The notes under the pieces are model-generated. The model did no database searches. It saw only the letters and a list, made by a program, of their open reading frames with translations, and was not told the origin of the DNA. Position numbers and translations under genes: made by a program. Positions 36,556 through 48,035 of a stretch of DNA of 64,000 bases are shown here, in pieces; the stretch's first letter is position 1, and each line of letters starts with the position of its first letter. The DNA comes from Adenophora triphylla var. japonica (Eukaryota > Streptophyta > Magnoliopsida > Asterales > Campanulaceae): contig JAFEMH010002491.1 in assembly GCA_022495995.1 (NCBI GenBank), positions 1 through 64,000 on the forward strand, in the 5' to 3' direction.

Positions 36556-37989
36556 TCAGCAGAAGTCGTAGGTATAGCTTTGATCAAAGATGTCTGAAAT
36601 GTTCGAGTAACTAGTGGTGAGTGTAAATTCCCTCGTGTTTGGCATCATGAGTTCATCCATAGTTCCAACCGGAAGCGCACTTTTGATCATGTTTTCTTGA
36701 GAGGAAATATTTCCTTCTGTAATATAGTGCTGTGAAGTTGCTTCTGTCAAGCCAAACTGTTCATACCCATTAATAAGCATTTCTTTATCTTTGGAAGCCA
36801 ATTCAAAGTCATTTAAATAATTTATCTTTTCCGCGATATCTCTTTCATCAAAATCACCGTAGGATGATGAGCTGGCATCATCACATTGGCTACCAACTTT
36901 TATAGGCGTATCACTCTTGTGACGGATACGACAGAGTACCCAATCATCCAACTGCAAAGTCAACTAGGAATATCTCAGAAGTACGTAGAGAAATCATCAA
37001 ATAATTTAAAGTTCAATTTGAATGATTCAACATGGAATTAAATGGAATGTAAAAATAAAATAAAAAATACCCTCATAGATCCTCTTAGTCGGGAGGAAGG
37101 GGTACTATGGTCAAGAATCCGATATTCTTGCATCATCCAGTTAGTTTTCGTGCCCTTAGGAGGGCGGCCAAGGTAAAAAACAAGAACTTTCTTCACACCT
37201 ATGCACTGAGAACCCTTGGATGCTAGGATGGCCTTATCTGTACCTGTAGCCTTCCAGTATCCAGATACAGCTGCTCTGTTTGGACGAGCGCCATTTGGGT
37301 ATTTCCTGTCTCTAGGACTAAAGAAAAACCATTCACTCTCACCAAACAATGCCCTCTCTGCATATTAGCCAGCCAAATAAAAAATTAAAGGACTGTATAA
37401 GGATCATATAAAAAGTACTCCCTCTGTCCCTAATTGAATGCTCAAATTGAAGAAATTTTTGTCCCAGAATGAATGTCTTTTTTGTAAAAAACTTAGTTCA
37501 TAAACCCTTTTTTACCATAATATTTTTGCTAATCATTTTATTATTGTAAAACTAAATGTTTAAAAAGTGGATAACAAGAATATATATTTATGCATCTTTG
37601 TTATTAAAATGTATAAAAGCACACATTTTCAGAGTGTCCCTTGAAATGAGATTTAGACATTCATTTAGGGACGGAGGGAGCAGTAATTTCACAAAGGTAC
37701 GGGCAAGTAAAGCAATATATTCTTTCAAAAAATTGTCTTGTCAAAGGCTGACTCTTTTTTGGAACGGACGGAAAATTAAGTTTTTCTTACTTGTATGGTA
37801 AAAGAGTGAAGTACCTGGGAGTTGCCATGGATCAAATTTGTAGAGATCGATGTCAGCTATTAACGAAGCAACAAAACTGACAGAAGAAGTGATCTTGTTC
37901 TTTAGATAATGCACGATCAACTCTTCGTCTGTGGGATGGAATCTGAAACCCGGTGGGAGAAAAGGATTAATCATATTATTACTCTGCAT
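36556..37989 (-). CDS. NAC domain transcription factor, gene 2 (intact, about 285 aa)
   Basis: Exons 37,989-37,815, 37,357-37,071 and 36,951-36,556, with GT-AG borders (donors CCAG/GTACTT and AGG/GTATTT, acceptors ATATGCAG and TTTGCAG). Exon 2 is 287 bp, the same as in gene 1. NAC subdomains: A '[19 protein letters not shown]', '[20 protein letters not shown]', '[13 protein letters not shown]', '[20 protein letters not shown]', '[14 protein letters not shown]'. The C-terminus is shorter than in gene 1 and lacks the 'RVLSVG' core, but keeps '[16 protein letters not shown]'. Intron 1 (457 bp) holds a Stowaway MITE of 269 bp. Same strand and structure as gene 1, about 2.8 kb upstream of it: a tandem duplicate. 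A nuclear DNA-binding regulator is expected; targets are unknown. Confidence 0.92.
37416..37684. mobile_element. Stowaway MITE in intron 1 of NAC gene 2
   Basis: TA-flanked, begins CTCCCTCTGTCCCTAATTG and ends TTAGGGACGGAGGGAGCAG/TA. Without it the intron is about 188 bp, close to the 232 bp of gene 1. Exon borders are untouched. Confidence 0.88.
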
Positions 37990-38030
37990 TGCAAATTGGT
38001 TTGAAGTTCTTCCTAAGGAAAAATAATGAA

Positions 38031-38038
38031 TTTATAAA
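38031..38038 (-). promoter_or_regulatory. TATA box of NAC gene 2
   Basis: Minus strand CTTTATAAATTC about 42-49 bp upstream of the start codon. The palindrome GATCT-CACCA-AGATC lies 25 bp further upstream (38,063-38,077). Confidence 0.5.
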
Positions 38039-38079
38039 GAAAAAGAACAAAATTTATGGGGTGATCTTGGTGAGATCAC

Positions 38080-39779
38080 CTATCGAATACTATATTCAGT
38101 GTGTCGTTGTTAACTTGAAACTTTGTGTGCTGTTTATGTTTAGAAATTGTAGATTCATTTCTCCTGTACAAGTAATGACATAACAGAAAATCCAATTTTG
38201 ATCTTCCAAATCAAAGCTTGATCTTTATATCTTGTTTATTCATTATTTTGGTCAAAATAATCTAATAAAAATCTATCAAAGCTCGAACCTTTTGTGGTCT
38301 TTAAAGTATAAGTACGGTATGAAATCTACGATTCTATCTTTAATGTTTCTTCCATTATTAACGGCAGCATATCTAAAGATTCGTTTAATCTCACTCACAA
38401 ATGTTGAATGGTTTACAGAAAGAATTTGTGGATGTTGTCAGAATAAATACTACAGGGAAATTGATCAAATACGCAGTTCTAAGAAATTACCTCAATATTC
38501 TTCTAATTTTTTGGTTACGGATAAACTATATTAGTAAGGTAATGTTAAAGTGTACTTTGTTTTTCTTTGGTTGGGGAAGAGACAAAGATATACATACATT
38601 TTAATGGTATAGTTTAGGAAGTTCACTTAATCACGCGAATTTGAACATGAGACTTTCTTTTTAGACAAACAAAAATAAAAAGTGAAAAAAATCTTTATGG
38701 GACGGAGGGAGTGTCTTTTTGTGGAGGTAATGTGTTATGTCACCCTCCTTGTAGCCGTATGGGGTTCCAAATGGTCATCTTTAAGACCACCACTTCTGTT
38801 ATGTGTTTAAGTATTGAAATGCAGGTTGCTAATGCTGCTTCTCTTCTAATGAGATAGAGAGAGGGAGAGAGGGAGAGAGAGAGAAAGAGAAGCATTAGAG
38901 TCTGACCGGGGGTCTGTCCAAGCGTAAAAGTGTTATGGAGTTATTCAAGTTTTTTGGTTGTCCCATTTATGCCTTGAAAGTTGAAAATATGATCCATGGA
39001 AATCTTTATGTTGTTTAGAACTGTATAGTGGAAAAAATGGGAACGTAACAGCTGCAACACTAATAATTCCGCTTATAATGTGTTTTTTCTTTCAAATACT
39101 TTAGAACAAATTAAATGGAGACTTTTTCATTAATTTTCCATTTCTTTTCACAAATATTCGTTAACCTAAAAAGGACTTTACGAGCAGATCAGAGTTGTCT
39201 CAAATCGTTGTACAAGAGAGAAACGCCTGTTCAGGATATAAACTTGAGGGGTAAGAAAAAGATATATGAAATTAATTATCTTATTCTTAGTTATGCTTGT
39301 ATGGATCCGGAAATTCTGTAATGCGACTTCCCAATACAGGGAAGTTGCACAACACATGTTCCGGATCCTGATTGTGTGTTTGTATTTGTGTGTGAGAGAG
39401 AGAGAGAGAGGAGAAAGAAGCACACTTGACCAGTTCTCACTATATAACAATAATCATACCTTAAAAAATATGTCCCCTCCTTATATTTCTTAAAAGATCA
39501 TCTTTTTTTCTTTTTTCTTTTTTCTTTTTTTTATTTTTATTTTTTTATTTATTTTTTTATTTATTATTTTTTTTTTCTTAAAAGATCATCATACTTAATT
39601 AAATAGTCTCTGATGATTACGTGTTTATGCGCATAAACACCACCTAATCCATTAAACAACTGCCCCACAAACTATGCATAAAGACCGTGCACCTACATTC
39701 TTAAACCATACTTTAAGTAGTTCCTGAGCACAAAATCCGAGACAGTCCAAAACTTGAAACCAGTTGTGCTAGAATCTCA
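38080..39779. other. Intergenic region between NAC gene 2 and the CACTA element
   Basis: No gene recognised. Contains GA-rich tracts (38,855-38,893 and 39,391-39,413), a lone Stowaway-like end (GGGACGGAGGGAGTG near 38,699), a T-rich tract at 39,500-39,580, and a 66-nt hairpin at 39,303. Confidence 0.55.
39303..39368. repeat. 66-bp imperfect palindrome (hairpin)
   Basis: Outer arms GGATCCGGAA / TTCCGGATCC pair perfectly over 10 bp. Inner arms GCGACTTCCC / GGGAAGTTGC pair with one wobble around a 6-nt loop. The 10-bp segment between is only partly paired. Confidence 0.7.
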
Positions 39780-40498
39780 ATTCACTACCAGAAACTAAAA
39801 ACTGGTGTTTTAGCGACGGAATCAACAGCGACGGACTAATTTCGTCGCTATTTAGCGGCGGAAATTAAGCTTTAGCGATGGAAAGATTTTGGCGTCAAAT
39901 TTACCGACGGAATTTAATTCGGTCGCTATATTCCGTCGCTAAAACGAATATTCCTCGAATATTCATTTTATTACCGTCACTATTTTGGCGCAAAATTTAC
40001 CGACGAAATATTCCATCGCTAGTTCTTTATCAGCGACGGAATTATTCCGCCGGTGAAAAGTTAATATTTTTTTATTTTGTTTATTTATCAGCGACGGAAA
40101 TATTCCGTCGGTGAAAATCAAATATTTTTTATTTTTTTTTGAAATATTACACCGACGGAATATTTTCGCCGCTGAATAATTAATTATTTTTAATTTATCA
40201 GCGGCAGAAATATTCCGTCGGTGAAATTAAATGTTTTTTATTTTTATTTTTTTTAAATTTAACACCGACGGAATATTTTCGCCGCTGATAAATTAGTTTT
40301 TTTTTAATTTATCAGCGACGGAATATTTCGTCGGTGATTATATAATTTAATTTTTAATTATTTTTAGAACTAATTAACAAAATAACTAACTGAAAACGTT
40401 AAAAAACTGGATTGAAATTCTAAAAAACTAACTGGAAACGTTAAAAAAATGACTGAAATTTCAAAAAACTAACTGAAAACGTTATACCATATACTATA

Positions 40499-40690
40499 TA
40501 CCATATACCCTAAACCCTAAACCCTAAACCCTAATCCCTAAACCCTAAACCCTAAATCTTAAACCCTAAACCCTGACCCCTAAACCCTGAACCCTGAACC
40601 CTAACCCATAGCCCCTAACCCCTAACCCCTAAACCCTATACCCTAAACCCTACACCCTATACCCTACACCCTATACCCTATACACTATAC
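40499..40690. repeat. Telomere-like (CCCTAAA-type) tract, left half
   Basis: Starts as CCCTAAACCCTAAACCCTAA and drifts into CCTATACCCTAAACCCTA and CTATAC variants. Interstitial and inside the CACTA element; cut from its right half by the hAT insertion. Confidence 0.9.
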
Positions 40691-40691
40691 C

Positions 40692-41612
40692 CAGTGGCGG
40701 CCCCAGGAATTATCGCTAGTGGGTGCCAAAATTTAAAAGTTGACAATATTTTTTAAGAAACTAACAGACATACCACATTTAAACATACTTAGTTTTAAAT
40801 AGAAAAAACATGAAAATTACCTGATATCCCTTGTTGCAGAAGCTTACCAGTACTGAAATTTAAGCCCAAGAATATATCACCAAACCATACTTTTCAACTT
40901 CTTTCCTTTATTCAGGAGTAACTTTTCCAAAGCTGACAATGGCTACAACAGTTATGTGCATATATTAGTATCTCTAAACATCAATGCTTTCACAGAGAAA
41001 CTCAATATTATGAGCCAGAGCAACTCACTTTTTAAATATTTTGTTGCATTAGGAACTGTTTTCAATAGCTGGAAGGGAAAAATTTTTTTAAAAAAAAAAA
41101 CCTTGAATAAGGTAATAGAGTAATAGAGTAAACCAGGATTTCTTTTTAGGAAACAACAAAATTTAGGAAATCAGTTTTTTTTTAAAAAAAAACCCTAAAA
41201 AATAATTGGAGAAATTTGAGAATGAAATTAAGAAACTTTCATCCTCAAATCACTTCAATATCTGAATAATGAAAGTATTTACTTCATAATTTCTATAATG
41301 AAAAAGAAGAAAGAAGATCTGAGTCAAATCGAAATAATGGAAGTATTAACTTACACAATTGTGCTTTGCTTTGAAGAATCGGAATCGATTTTTGACCTGG
41401 CAACACACTTGCGATTGCGAAGAATCGGAATCGCCGAATCGAAATCCTTTCTTTCGTGTTCTCCTTCTCCGTTCTCTCTTTCTCCTCTTTTCTGTTTTTC
41501 TCCTTTTTTTGATTTTACACTTACAGCTAGCGTAGGTAAATTAAAAAAAAAAAATTTAGAAAGTTGAGTGGGTGTGGTGGCCCTCACTGGTGCTAAGGTG
41601 GGGCCGCCCCTG
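40692..41612. mobile_element. Non-autonomous hAT element (921 bp) nested in the CACTA element
   Basis: Termini CAGTGGCGGCCCCAGG and, on the complement of the other end, CAGGGGCGGCCCCACC. Flanked by a perfect 8-bp duplication ACTATACC (40,684-40,691 and 41,613-41,620), the hAT signature. No transposase frame; the interior is AT-rich. Confidence 0.93.
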
Positions 41613-41866
41613 ACTATACCCTATACACTATACCCTATACCTTAACCCCTAAACCCTAACCCCTCAACCCTAAACCCTAAACCCTATACCCTATACACTA
41701 TACACTATACACTATACCCTATACAATATATCCTATACACTATACCCTATACCCTATACACTATACCCTAAACCCTATACCCTATGCACTATACCCTATA
41801 CACTATACCCTATACACTATACACTATAACCTATACCCTATACACTTACACTATACCCTATAGCGA
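41613..41866. repeat. Telomere-like/CTATAC tract, right half
   Basis: Continuation of the CCCTAAA and CCCTATA variants after the hAT element, mostly CTATACCCTATACACTATAC. It shows expansion of the degenerate variant rather than of the canonical telomere unit. Confidence 0.88.
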
Positions 41867-43023
41867 CGGAAATTTTCGTCGCTGAAATTAATTTATTTTT
41901 TAATTTTTATTCCAAGGACGAAAATTTCTGCCGCTATATCAATCAATTTTAATTTTTATTTAATTTAATTTTTATTTTCACCGGCGGATATTTTCGTCGC
42001 TGGAATAAAAATTAATTAAAATAAATTAATTACAGCGACGAAAATATCCGTCGCTGTAATTAATTTATTTTAATTAATTTTTATTTCAGCGGCGGAAATT
42101 TTCGTCGCTGGAATAAAAATTAATTAAATTAAATTAATTACAGCGGCGGAAATATCCATCGCTGTAATTAATTTATTTTAATTAATTTTTATTCCAGCGA
42201 CGGAAATATCCGCCGCTGAAATTAATTTAATTTAATTTAATTTTATTTTATTGCAGCGTCGGAAATTTCCGTCGCTGAAATGAAATTTTAATTAAATTAA
42301 ATTGATTTAACGGCGGAAATTTCCGTCGCTGATGTCAGTAAATCACCGGCGGAATTAATTCCGTCGGTATAATCAAAATATACCGGCGGAATTTGAGCCG
42401 TCGGTGATCAGCGGCGGGACAATAGCGGCGGACCACCGACGGAATTTTTCCGTCGGTGTTTAATTTTAGCGACGAAATTTTGGCTTTAGCGACGGAAATT
42501 TCCGTTGCTAAAACCTGTTTTTCTGATAGTGATTCTAAGATGCCGATTCTACCCTCCCAACATAGCACGACATTACAAGACAGAACTGAAAATTACTAAT
42601 AGGGAGAGCGTTGATCAAATATATCCGAGTTGTCAGAGTCGCTAGTCGTCAGGGAAAACAATCTCTTATTTGGCATCAAAAGTTCATTCATAGTTCCAAC
42701 CGACAGCACTCTTTTGATTGTTTCAAGTGCATTTGTAGTTGAAACAACCTCCTGTTGCTGCTGCTGCTCTTGCTGCACGTTTGATTGAGGGTAAAAGTGT
42801 CCTTCTGAAATAAAGTGTTCTTTGAAATCAAAATGTCCATATATATGATCCATTAAGTATTTCCCTTTCTTTTAAATATTTATCTTTTCCATCACATCTT
42901 TATCTTCAAGATAGTTTTGATTGACAAAACAAGAACTGCCCGTGTCACCTTTGCCGTTGAGTTTTAGAGGCGTGTCCTAGCTCTTGTGGCGGATACGACA
43001 TAGAACCCAGTCATCCAACTGCA

Positions 43024-43327
43024 TACTCCGTCCGTCCCCGCAAAAGTGTCACTTTTTATCTAAAATGGCGTCCCGTTTGAAGCGTCACTTTTCCTAAAAA
43101 AGGAAATGTTTTATTAATATTCTTTTACACCCATTCACTATTCCCTCCACTCATTCTCTCTCCTAAAACACTATTACACTCACAACACTTTTTAAATTCA
43201 CTATTTCCTCCACTAATTTTCTCTCCTATTTTCAAATTACACTCACAACATTTTTTCTTTCCAATTTTTTTCTTAATTTGCGTGCCACCCCTAAAAGGGT
43301 GACACTCTTGCTGGGACGGGGGGAGTA
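43024..43327. mobile_element. Stowaway MITE abutting the intron 2 acceptor of NAC pseudogene 3
   Basis: TA-flanked, begins CTCCGTCCGTCCCCGCAAAAG and ends GCTGGGACGGGGGGAG. On the gene strand its TA is followed directly by TGCAG/exon 3, so it replaced the intron's own sequence beside the acceptor. Confidence 0.88.
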
Positions 43328-43342
43328 TACTGTATAGAATAA

Positions 43343-43579
43343 TACTCCCTCCGTCCCAAAATGTTTGTCCCATTTGACTTTTTTGTTGAACTTTGACCAC
43401 AAATTTATGAGAGATTAATCATGTTCATGAAATTCTAAAAGTTGTTGTTGATAATATTATTAATGGTTAATCAATAGGAATTTTTAGAATTTCATGAATA
43501 TAATTAAATTGTCATATATTTGTGATCAAAGTTCAACAAAAAAGTCAAATGGGACAAATATTTTGAGACGGAGGGAGTA
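43343..43579. mobile_element. Near-palindromic Stowaway MITE in intron 2 of NAC pseudogene 3
   Basis: TA-flanked; CTCCCTCCGTCCCAAAATG against ATTTTGAGACGGAGGGAG. The arms stay complementary far inward (AAAGTTCAACAAAAAAGTCA pairs with TGACTTTTTTGTTGAACTTT), giving roughly 80-100-bp hairpin arms. Confidence 0.9.
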
Positions 43580-43856
43580 CTCCATATCAAAGTGAACAAG
43601 GAAAATAAAAGACTAATATTTTAACTTAATTTTTACTTGACTAAACTTATCCTCATGGATCCCCATATCCTTGAAGAATGGCTACTATGGTCAAGAAGAC
43701 GATATTCATACATCATCCAATTTGTTTTGGATCCTTTTGGAGGGCGACCACGGTAAAACACAAGAGCTTTCTTCACACCAATCCATTGCGAACCCTTGGA
43801 GGATAAAATAGCCTTATCCATGCATGTCACCTTCCAGTAGCCAGACACAGCTGCCC

Positions 43857-44302
43857 TGTTGTGCAACGCATCGAAAGCAATTGACAATAATCAAATACAA
43901 AAGCAATTGAGAATCGAAAAGAAAGATATGAAATTATTTGTGGTTATGAATTTCGGCCGCTTCTTATTATTATGTGCAATAATCTTCTTTTAGTTTACAT
44001 AGGATTACAATCATATATATAGAAAACAAACCCTAGCCCAACTAATAAAGATAAACGAAAATAAAAAGCCCGCAAACGTCTTCAGCCTCGGCAGCCCAGG
44101 CGCCCGCCTCGCCTCCTTCCAGGCGCCAGCCTCACACCGCTTCAGCAACTGAATCAGCCTCTGGAGCCCAGGCGGCCGCCTCACCTGCATCCATGCGCCC
44201 GCCTGGATCTTGTTCAAACACAGGCCAAGCTACTGCCTTGGAGGCACACGCCTCATGAAATACCGGCCCCTTTGATAGGACATCGAGCCATCACATCCAA
44301 CA
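43857..44302 (-). mobile_element. Copia solo LTR (446 bp) in exon 2 of NAC pseudogene 3
   Basis: On the minus strand it starts TGTTGGATGTGATGGC and ends CGTTGCACAACA. Flanked by the 5-bp duplication TGCCC (43,852-43,856 and 44,303-44,307). It has GGCGGGCGCATGG, GGCGGCCGCC and GGCGGGCGCC motifs plus GGGCTAGGGTTTG, as in the copia-1 LTR, so it is from a related family. No internal sequence remains, as after LTR-LTR recombination. Confidence 0.93.
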
Positions 44303-44399
44303 TGCCCTGTTTGGACGAGCACCATTAGGATACTTACTGTCGCTTGGACTAACGAAAAACCATTCAATCTCACCAAACAAGGCCTTGTCTGCAAAATCT

Positions 44400-47300
44400 A
44401 TACTTATAGTATTTTAAAGTAGGCGAAACCAAACCTGGTGTTGACACCTCACCTTCTTTAGCAATTTCTTGCATTCTCATTCCTCCAAGTCATTTGCATA
44501 TCTAATTTCGACTGACTTTTCACATTCCTGCTATTAGCTAATCATTCTAGGTTTATGATTAGAAGTGATAAGAGTTAAAGAAAGATAGCTATTAGAATCT
44601 ATATATGCATAGTTATAATGGTTGTTATAATTGTTAACTTCAAGTTAGAAACGTATCAAAAGAATTTGAAACATATAATCTTTAATAGATTACATGAATG
44701 AGTGGCTAATATGTATAAAAGGTATGCAACAATTCATGTATAATTATTATTATGAATGTATCAGAAGAATTCGAAACATGTAACCTTTAATAGATAACTT
44801 GAATAAATACCTATTATATATGTTTAGGGAAGAGATAAAGATAAATTATAATTAGTGAATGACTATAATAAATAGGTATCATTAGCATTGTTATATTCAA
44901 AATACATTTGTAATGGAAGAGTTCTAAACAATGAATCTTAAATAAAAAAAATTGAACATGCATATAATAATGAGGTTTGATTATAAATAAATAATAATAA
45001 ATATATTCCATTTACATATAGTCCATTAATAGTTTTAGGAACTATAAAGTCTCTATGATGTAACCTAACAAAAAACTTCTAAATGTTTATATGTAATATT
45101 TTATTTTGAATGAAAGAAATTAATATATGCCAAGAGTGAAACTCCTGAATTTGAAAAGACTTCACATTCATTATGGAATTAACACATACTCCTTCATGAC
45201 TCCTACATTACTTTGTATATATATACTCATGCATTACATCTTTTTTCTCAATGAGCTTTTTTATGATTTTTTGATTCCTTGAGCCGTCGGTTATCGGACT
45301 AAGTTGAATAACACTGGCGACCGACAAATTCCATAGTTGATGGTAATTGCTTGATTGTCGATGGCAGCTTGCCCACGCTTGAACGACTATAAGCGTAAGT
45401 CAAACTCCTTTTCTTTCATCCTCTTTAGGTTTTGATAAATAGTTTTCTAATTATACTATTCCTAATATTTAAAATTGTAATAAGTATTTGTTTCGATACT
45501 ACTCATATCACTTTATCTATTTTGTCTTAGAAGAAGGTCTAAGCTCATAGCAGCAATGGAATATGAACTAACATAGTATTTCAAGAGACAAACGTTGGGA
45601 TATATCTAGCCTTTTCTTCCTATTCCACACACACAAATGCAATCAACCAAATCCTATATTTCTCTCTCTTTTCATTGTTTTACGCAATATGTTTATTTGT
45701 GTTATCTAATTCAACTTTCATATTTTTCTTGCAGTTTGCATATAGTGCTTCGGCCAAAAAATCGTCAACTAAGAAGATCAGTGGCGACTTAACATAATAA
45801 GAAGAACATATTGGCTCAAGTTCATATTTTTACCGAGAATGTAATTTACCAACTAAGCATTATATTTTTTTTACTTTTCAGGGTATTGATTTTGGTAGAG
45901 AAGTAGAGGTGGTTTGAATTGTTTATGGTTTAATTTGCAATGTTGGTCTTTCTTTGGCCAACATCAGTTGGTCGGTTCTTCTACTCCACCTCCATTTGTA
46001 TCATAATTTGTTTACTGGTGTCACTTATTCTAGGTTTCATTTTGATAGATTATTTTACTTTTGTATTCATTTCTTTTTTGTTTTAACATCTTGGTTTTGA
46101 TTGCTCTCTTGATTTTATTCTCATGATTACTTTTGTCCTTTGATTTTCAATTTATACTTCATGTAATTTTTAAGTATTGATTTGTTTTTATATAATTTAA
46201 TATTTTTTTGTATTTTTTTATTATTGATTTGGTTGTATGTATTATAGTCACATTTGAATTTTATTTTATGGTAGGTGTCAAATTATGCACAACCATAATG
46301 GATAAATCGACAAACCTTTTGCGCACAGGTAATACTCATTTGTATTAATTTTTAAATATACATTGTTATCCTAAACTTATATACTTCATTTGTTTCAAAA
46401 TGAATGTCTAAAAAAATTCAAATATGTGATTGATTAAGAGCAAATTTGAATTTATTCGAGTAGTAAATTTTAATAATCTTTCATATCCTATGAATTACAG
46501 AAAACTGAGAAGAACAAAAGAATCCGAAAAAATGGGGAGAACAAAAGACTCTGAAGTTCAATTTTTTTTTTAGAAGAAAGATCGTAGGAGCGGCAAAAGG
46601 ATTCAAGAGTTTTAAACATAAAATAAAATTATATTAGTTCAATTTTGTTTTTTTATTAACTTTATAAATGAGGATATATTTGTTTATGTCTTTCATAATC
46701 TTCTGTACAATTTTCGGCTAGATGTGAATACAAGGCATCCAATTCCGTTCTATTATTTCTCAGCTACATTTGTATATATCTATCATATTACTTTCTAAAT
46801 AAATGTCAATTGTTTTTCAATTTTTTTTTTTAATCAAAAGTGTATTTGGAATTTATTTTATATTCATTTAGAAACGAAGAAGTATGCATAAACGGAAAGA
46901 GTATGTATGTAAAATAGATAGTAACGATCCTGATTCAATTCCATTGATGGATAACAAACGTGTATGAGTATCCATACTCAAAATATAGTCTTTGTACCAT
47001 CATTGTGCAATACAATTAAAATATATTTTTATTAATTTTTAAATCATGCTCAAGTAGTTCTTAAAAATTCGGGAAGATATTTGTATTTTGAGGCTAAACA
47101 ATCATTATAATATTATTTTGAAGCAATCATTATAAACTTAATAAATGGTCTTTGGTGTTATTTCATCCGATTTAAAATAGCTTTTTTTTTTAAAAAAAAA
47201 AAAGAATTTTCATGAATTTTAAGAAACAAATTATTTACACAACAACAGAAAAAGTACCAACATTATACCTATTGAGTGAGTGTGCATCTCTTCTACATTA

Positions 47301-47929
47301 ATGTCACATATGCAAGTATAAAAGTGACACTGAATGCTTCAACTCAAAAGAAACTCAAATGTGATAATAATTTTAAATCAGAATTTTAGTTAGAAAGAAA
47401 TGAATATTTTGAACTAAGAGCATTGCTTTTAGATTATTTAATTAATTTAAATATAAGATCAGTTAGGATGACAGCGTTAATCAGTGATCATGTCAATGAT
47501 GAGATCTTAAAAAAATAGTGATATCCTTTAACTCAAATTATTTTATGAAAGTTAAAGAAGTCGAAATGTATGAGAAGTCATGTCTCCAGCAATTAAATGT
47601 GCTTAATAAATCAACCATTATAGTTAACTGAAAAATTAATCACTTCATTTTAATGTCTTTACATATTTTCAACACTATTCCTCTTCCTAATGAATCATTT
47701 AATTGTATTAAATTTTCCAGTTTTTTTTTTTTTTAACTTTTTACTTTTTTATGCATTAAAATATGCCCATTCATTTTTGTCTTTACATATTTTGAACTCT
47801 ATTCCTCTTTTAATGAACTTAATTTTATTAAACTTTCATATATAATAGGTATTTATTCAAAATTTATCTAGAAAAGAAGAGAAAAACAAAAGCATTATGA
47901 ATACATAGCATATAGAACTTATCTTAATG
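44400..47929. other. Expanded intron 1 of NAC pseudogene 3, origin unknown
   Basis: About 3.5 kb of AT-rich DNA where the paralogues have 0.2-0.45 kb. No ORF, terminal repeat or LTR was recognised by eye. A higher-complexity patch lies at 45,280-45,400 and another at 45,735-45,900 (GCTTCGGCCAAAAAATCGTC). An unrecognised insertion such as a Helitron is possible but not shown. Confidence 0.45.
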
Positions 47930-48035
47930 TACTCCCTCAATCCCAAAATGAATTTTCGAAATAATGTTCAAATTTACTTTTGATCAAGAACGAATATGAA
48001 TTTCTTTTGACGTTTGTTTTGGGACGGAGAGAGTA
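47930..48035. mobile_element. Short Stowaway MITE (106 bp) near exon 1 of NAC pseudogene 3
   Basis: TA-flanked; CTCCCTCAATCCCAAAATGA against TGTTTTGGGACGGAGAGAG, inside intron 1 about 20 bp from the broken donor. Confidence 0.8.

Larger units (their letters stand above)
39783..42531. mobile_element. Non-autonomous CACTA (En/Spm) element, 2,749 bp
   Basis: Begins CACTACCAGAAACTAAAAAC; the complement of its right end begins CACTATCAGAAAAACAGG. It is flanked by the 3-bp duplication ATT (39,780-39,782 and 42,532-42,534). Subterminal regions are packed with short inverted GCGACGGAA/TTCCGTCGC motifs, typical transposase-binding arrays of this superfamily. No transposase ORF. It contains two telomere-like tracts and a nested hAT element. 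It lies about 62 bp past the stop of NAC pseudogene 3. Confidence 0.93.

Noticed and set aside
40499..41866. A true telomere or chromosome end
   Set aside because: The CCCTAAA tract is short, degenerate and lies inside a CACTA element bounded by terminal repeats and an ATT duplication.
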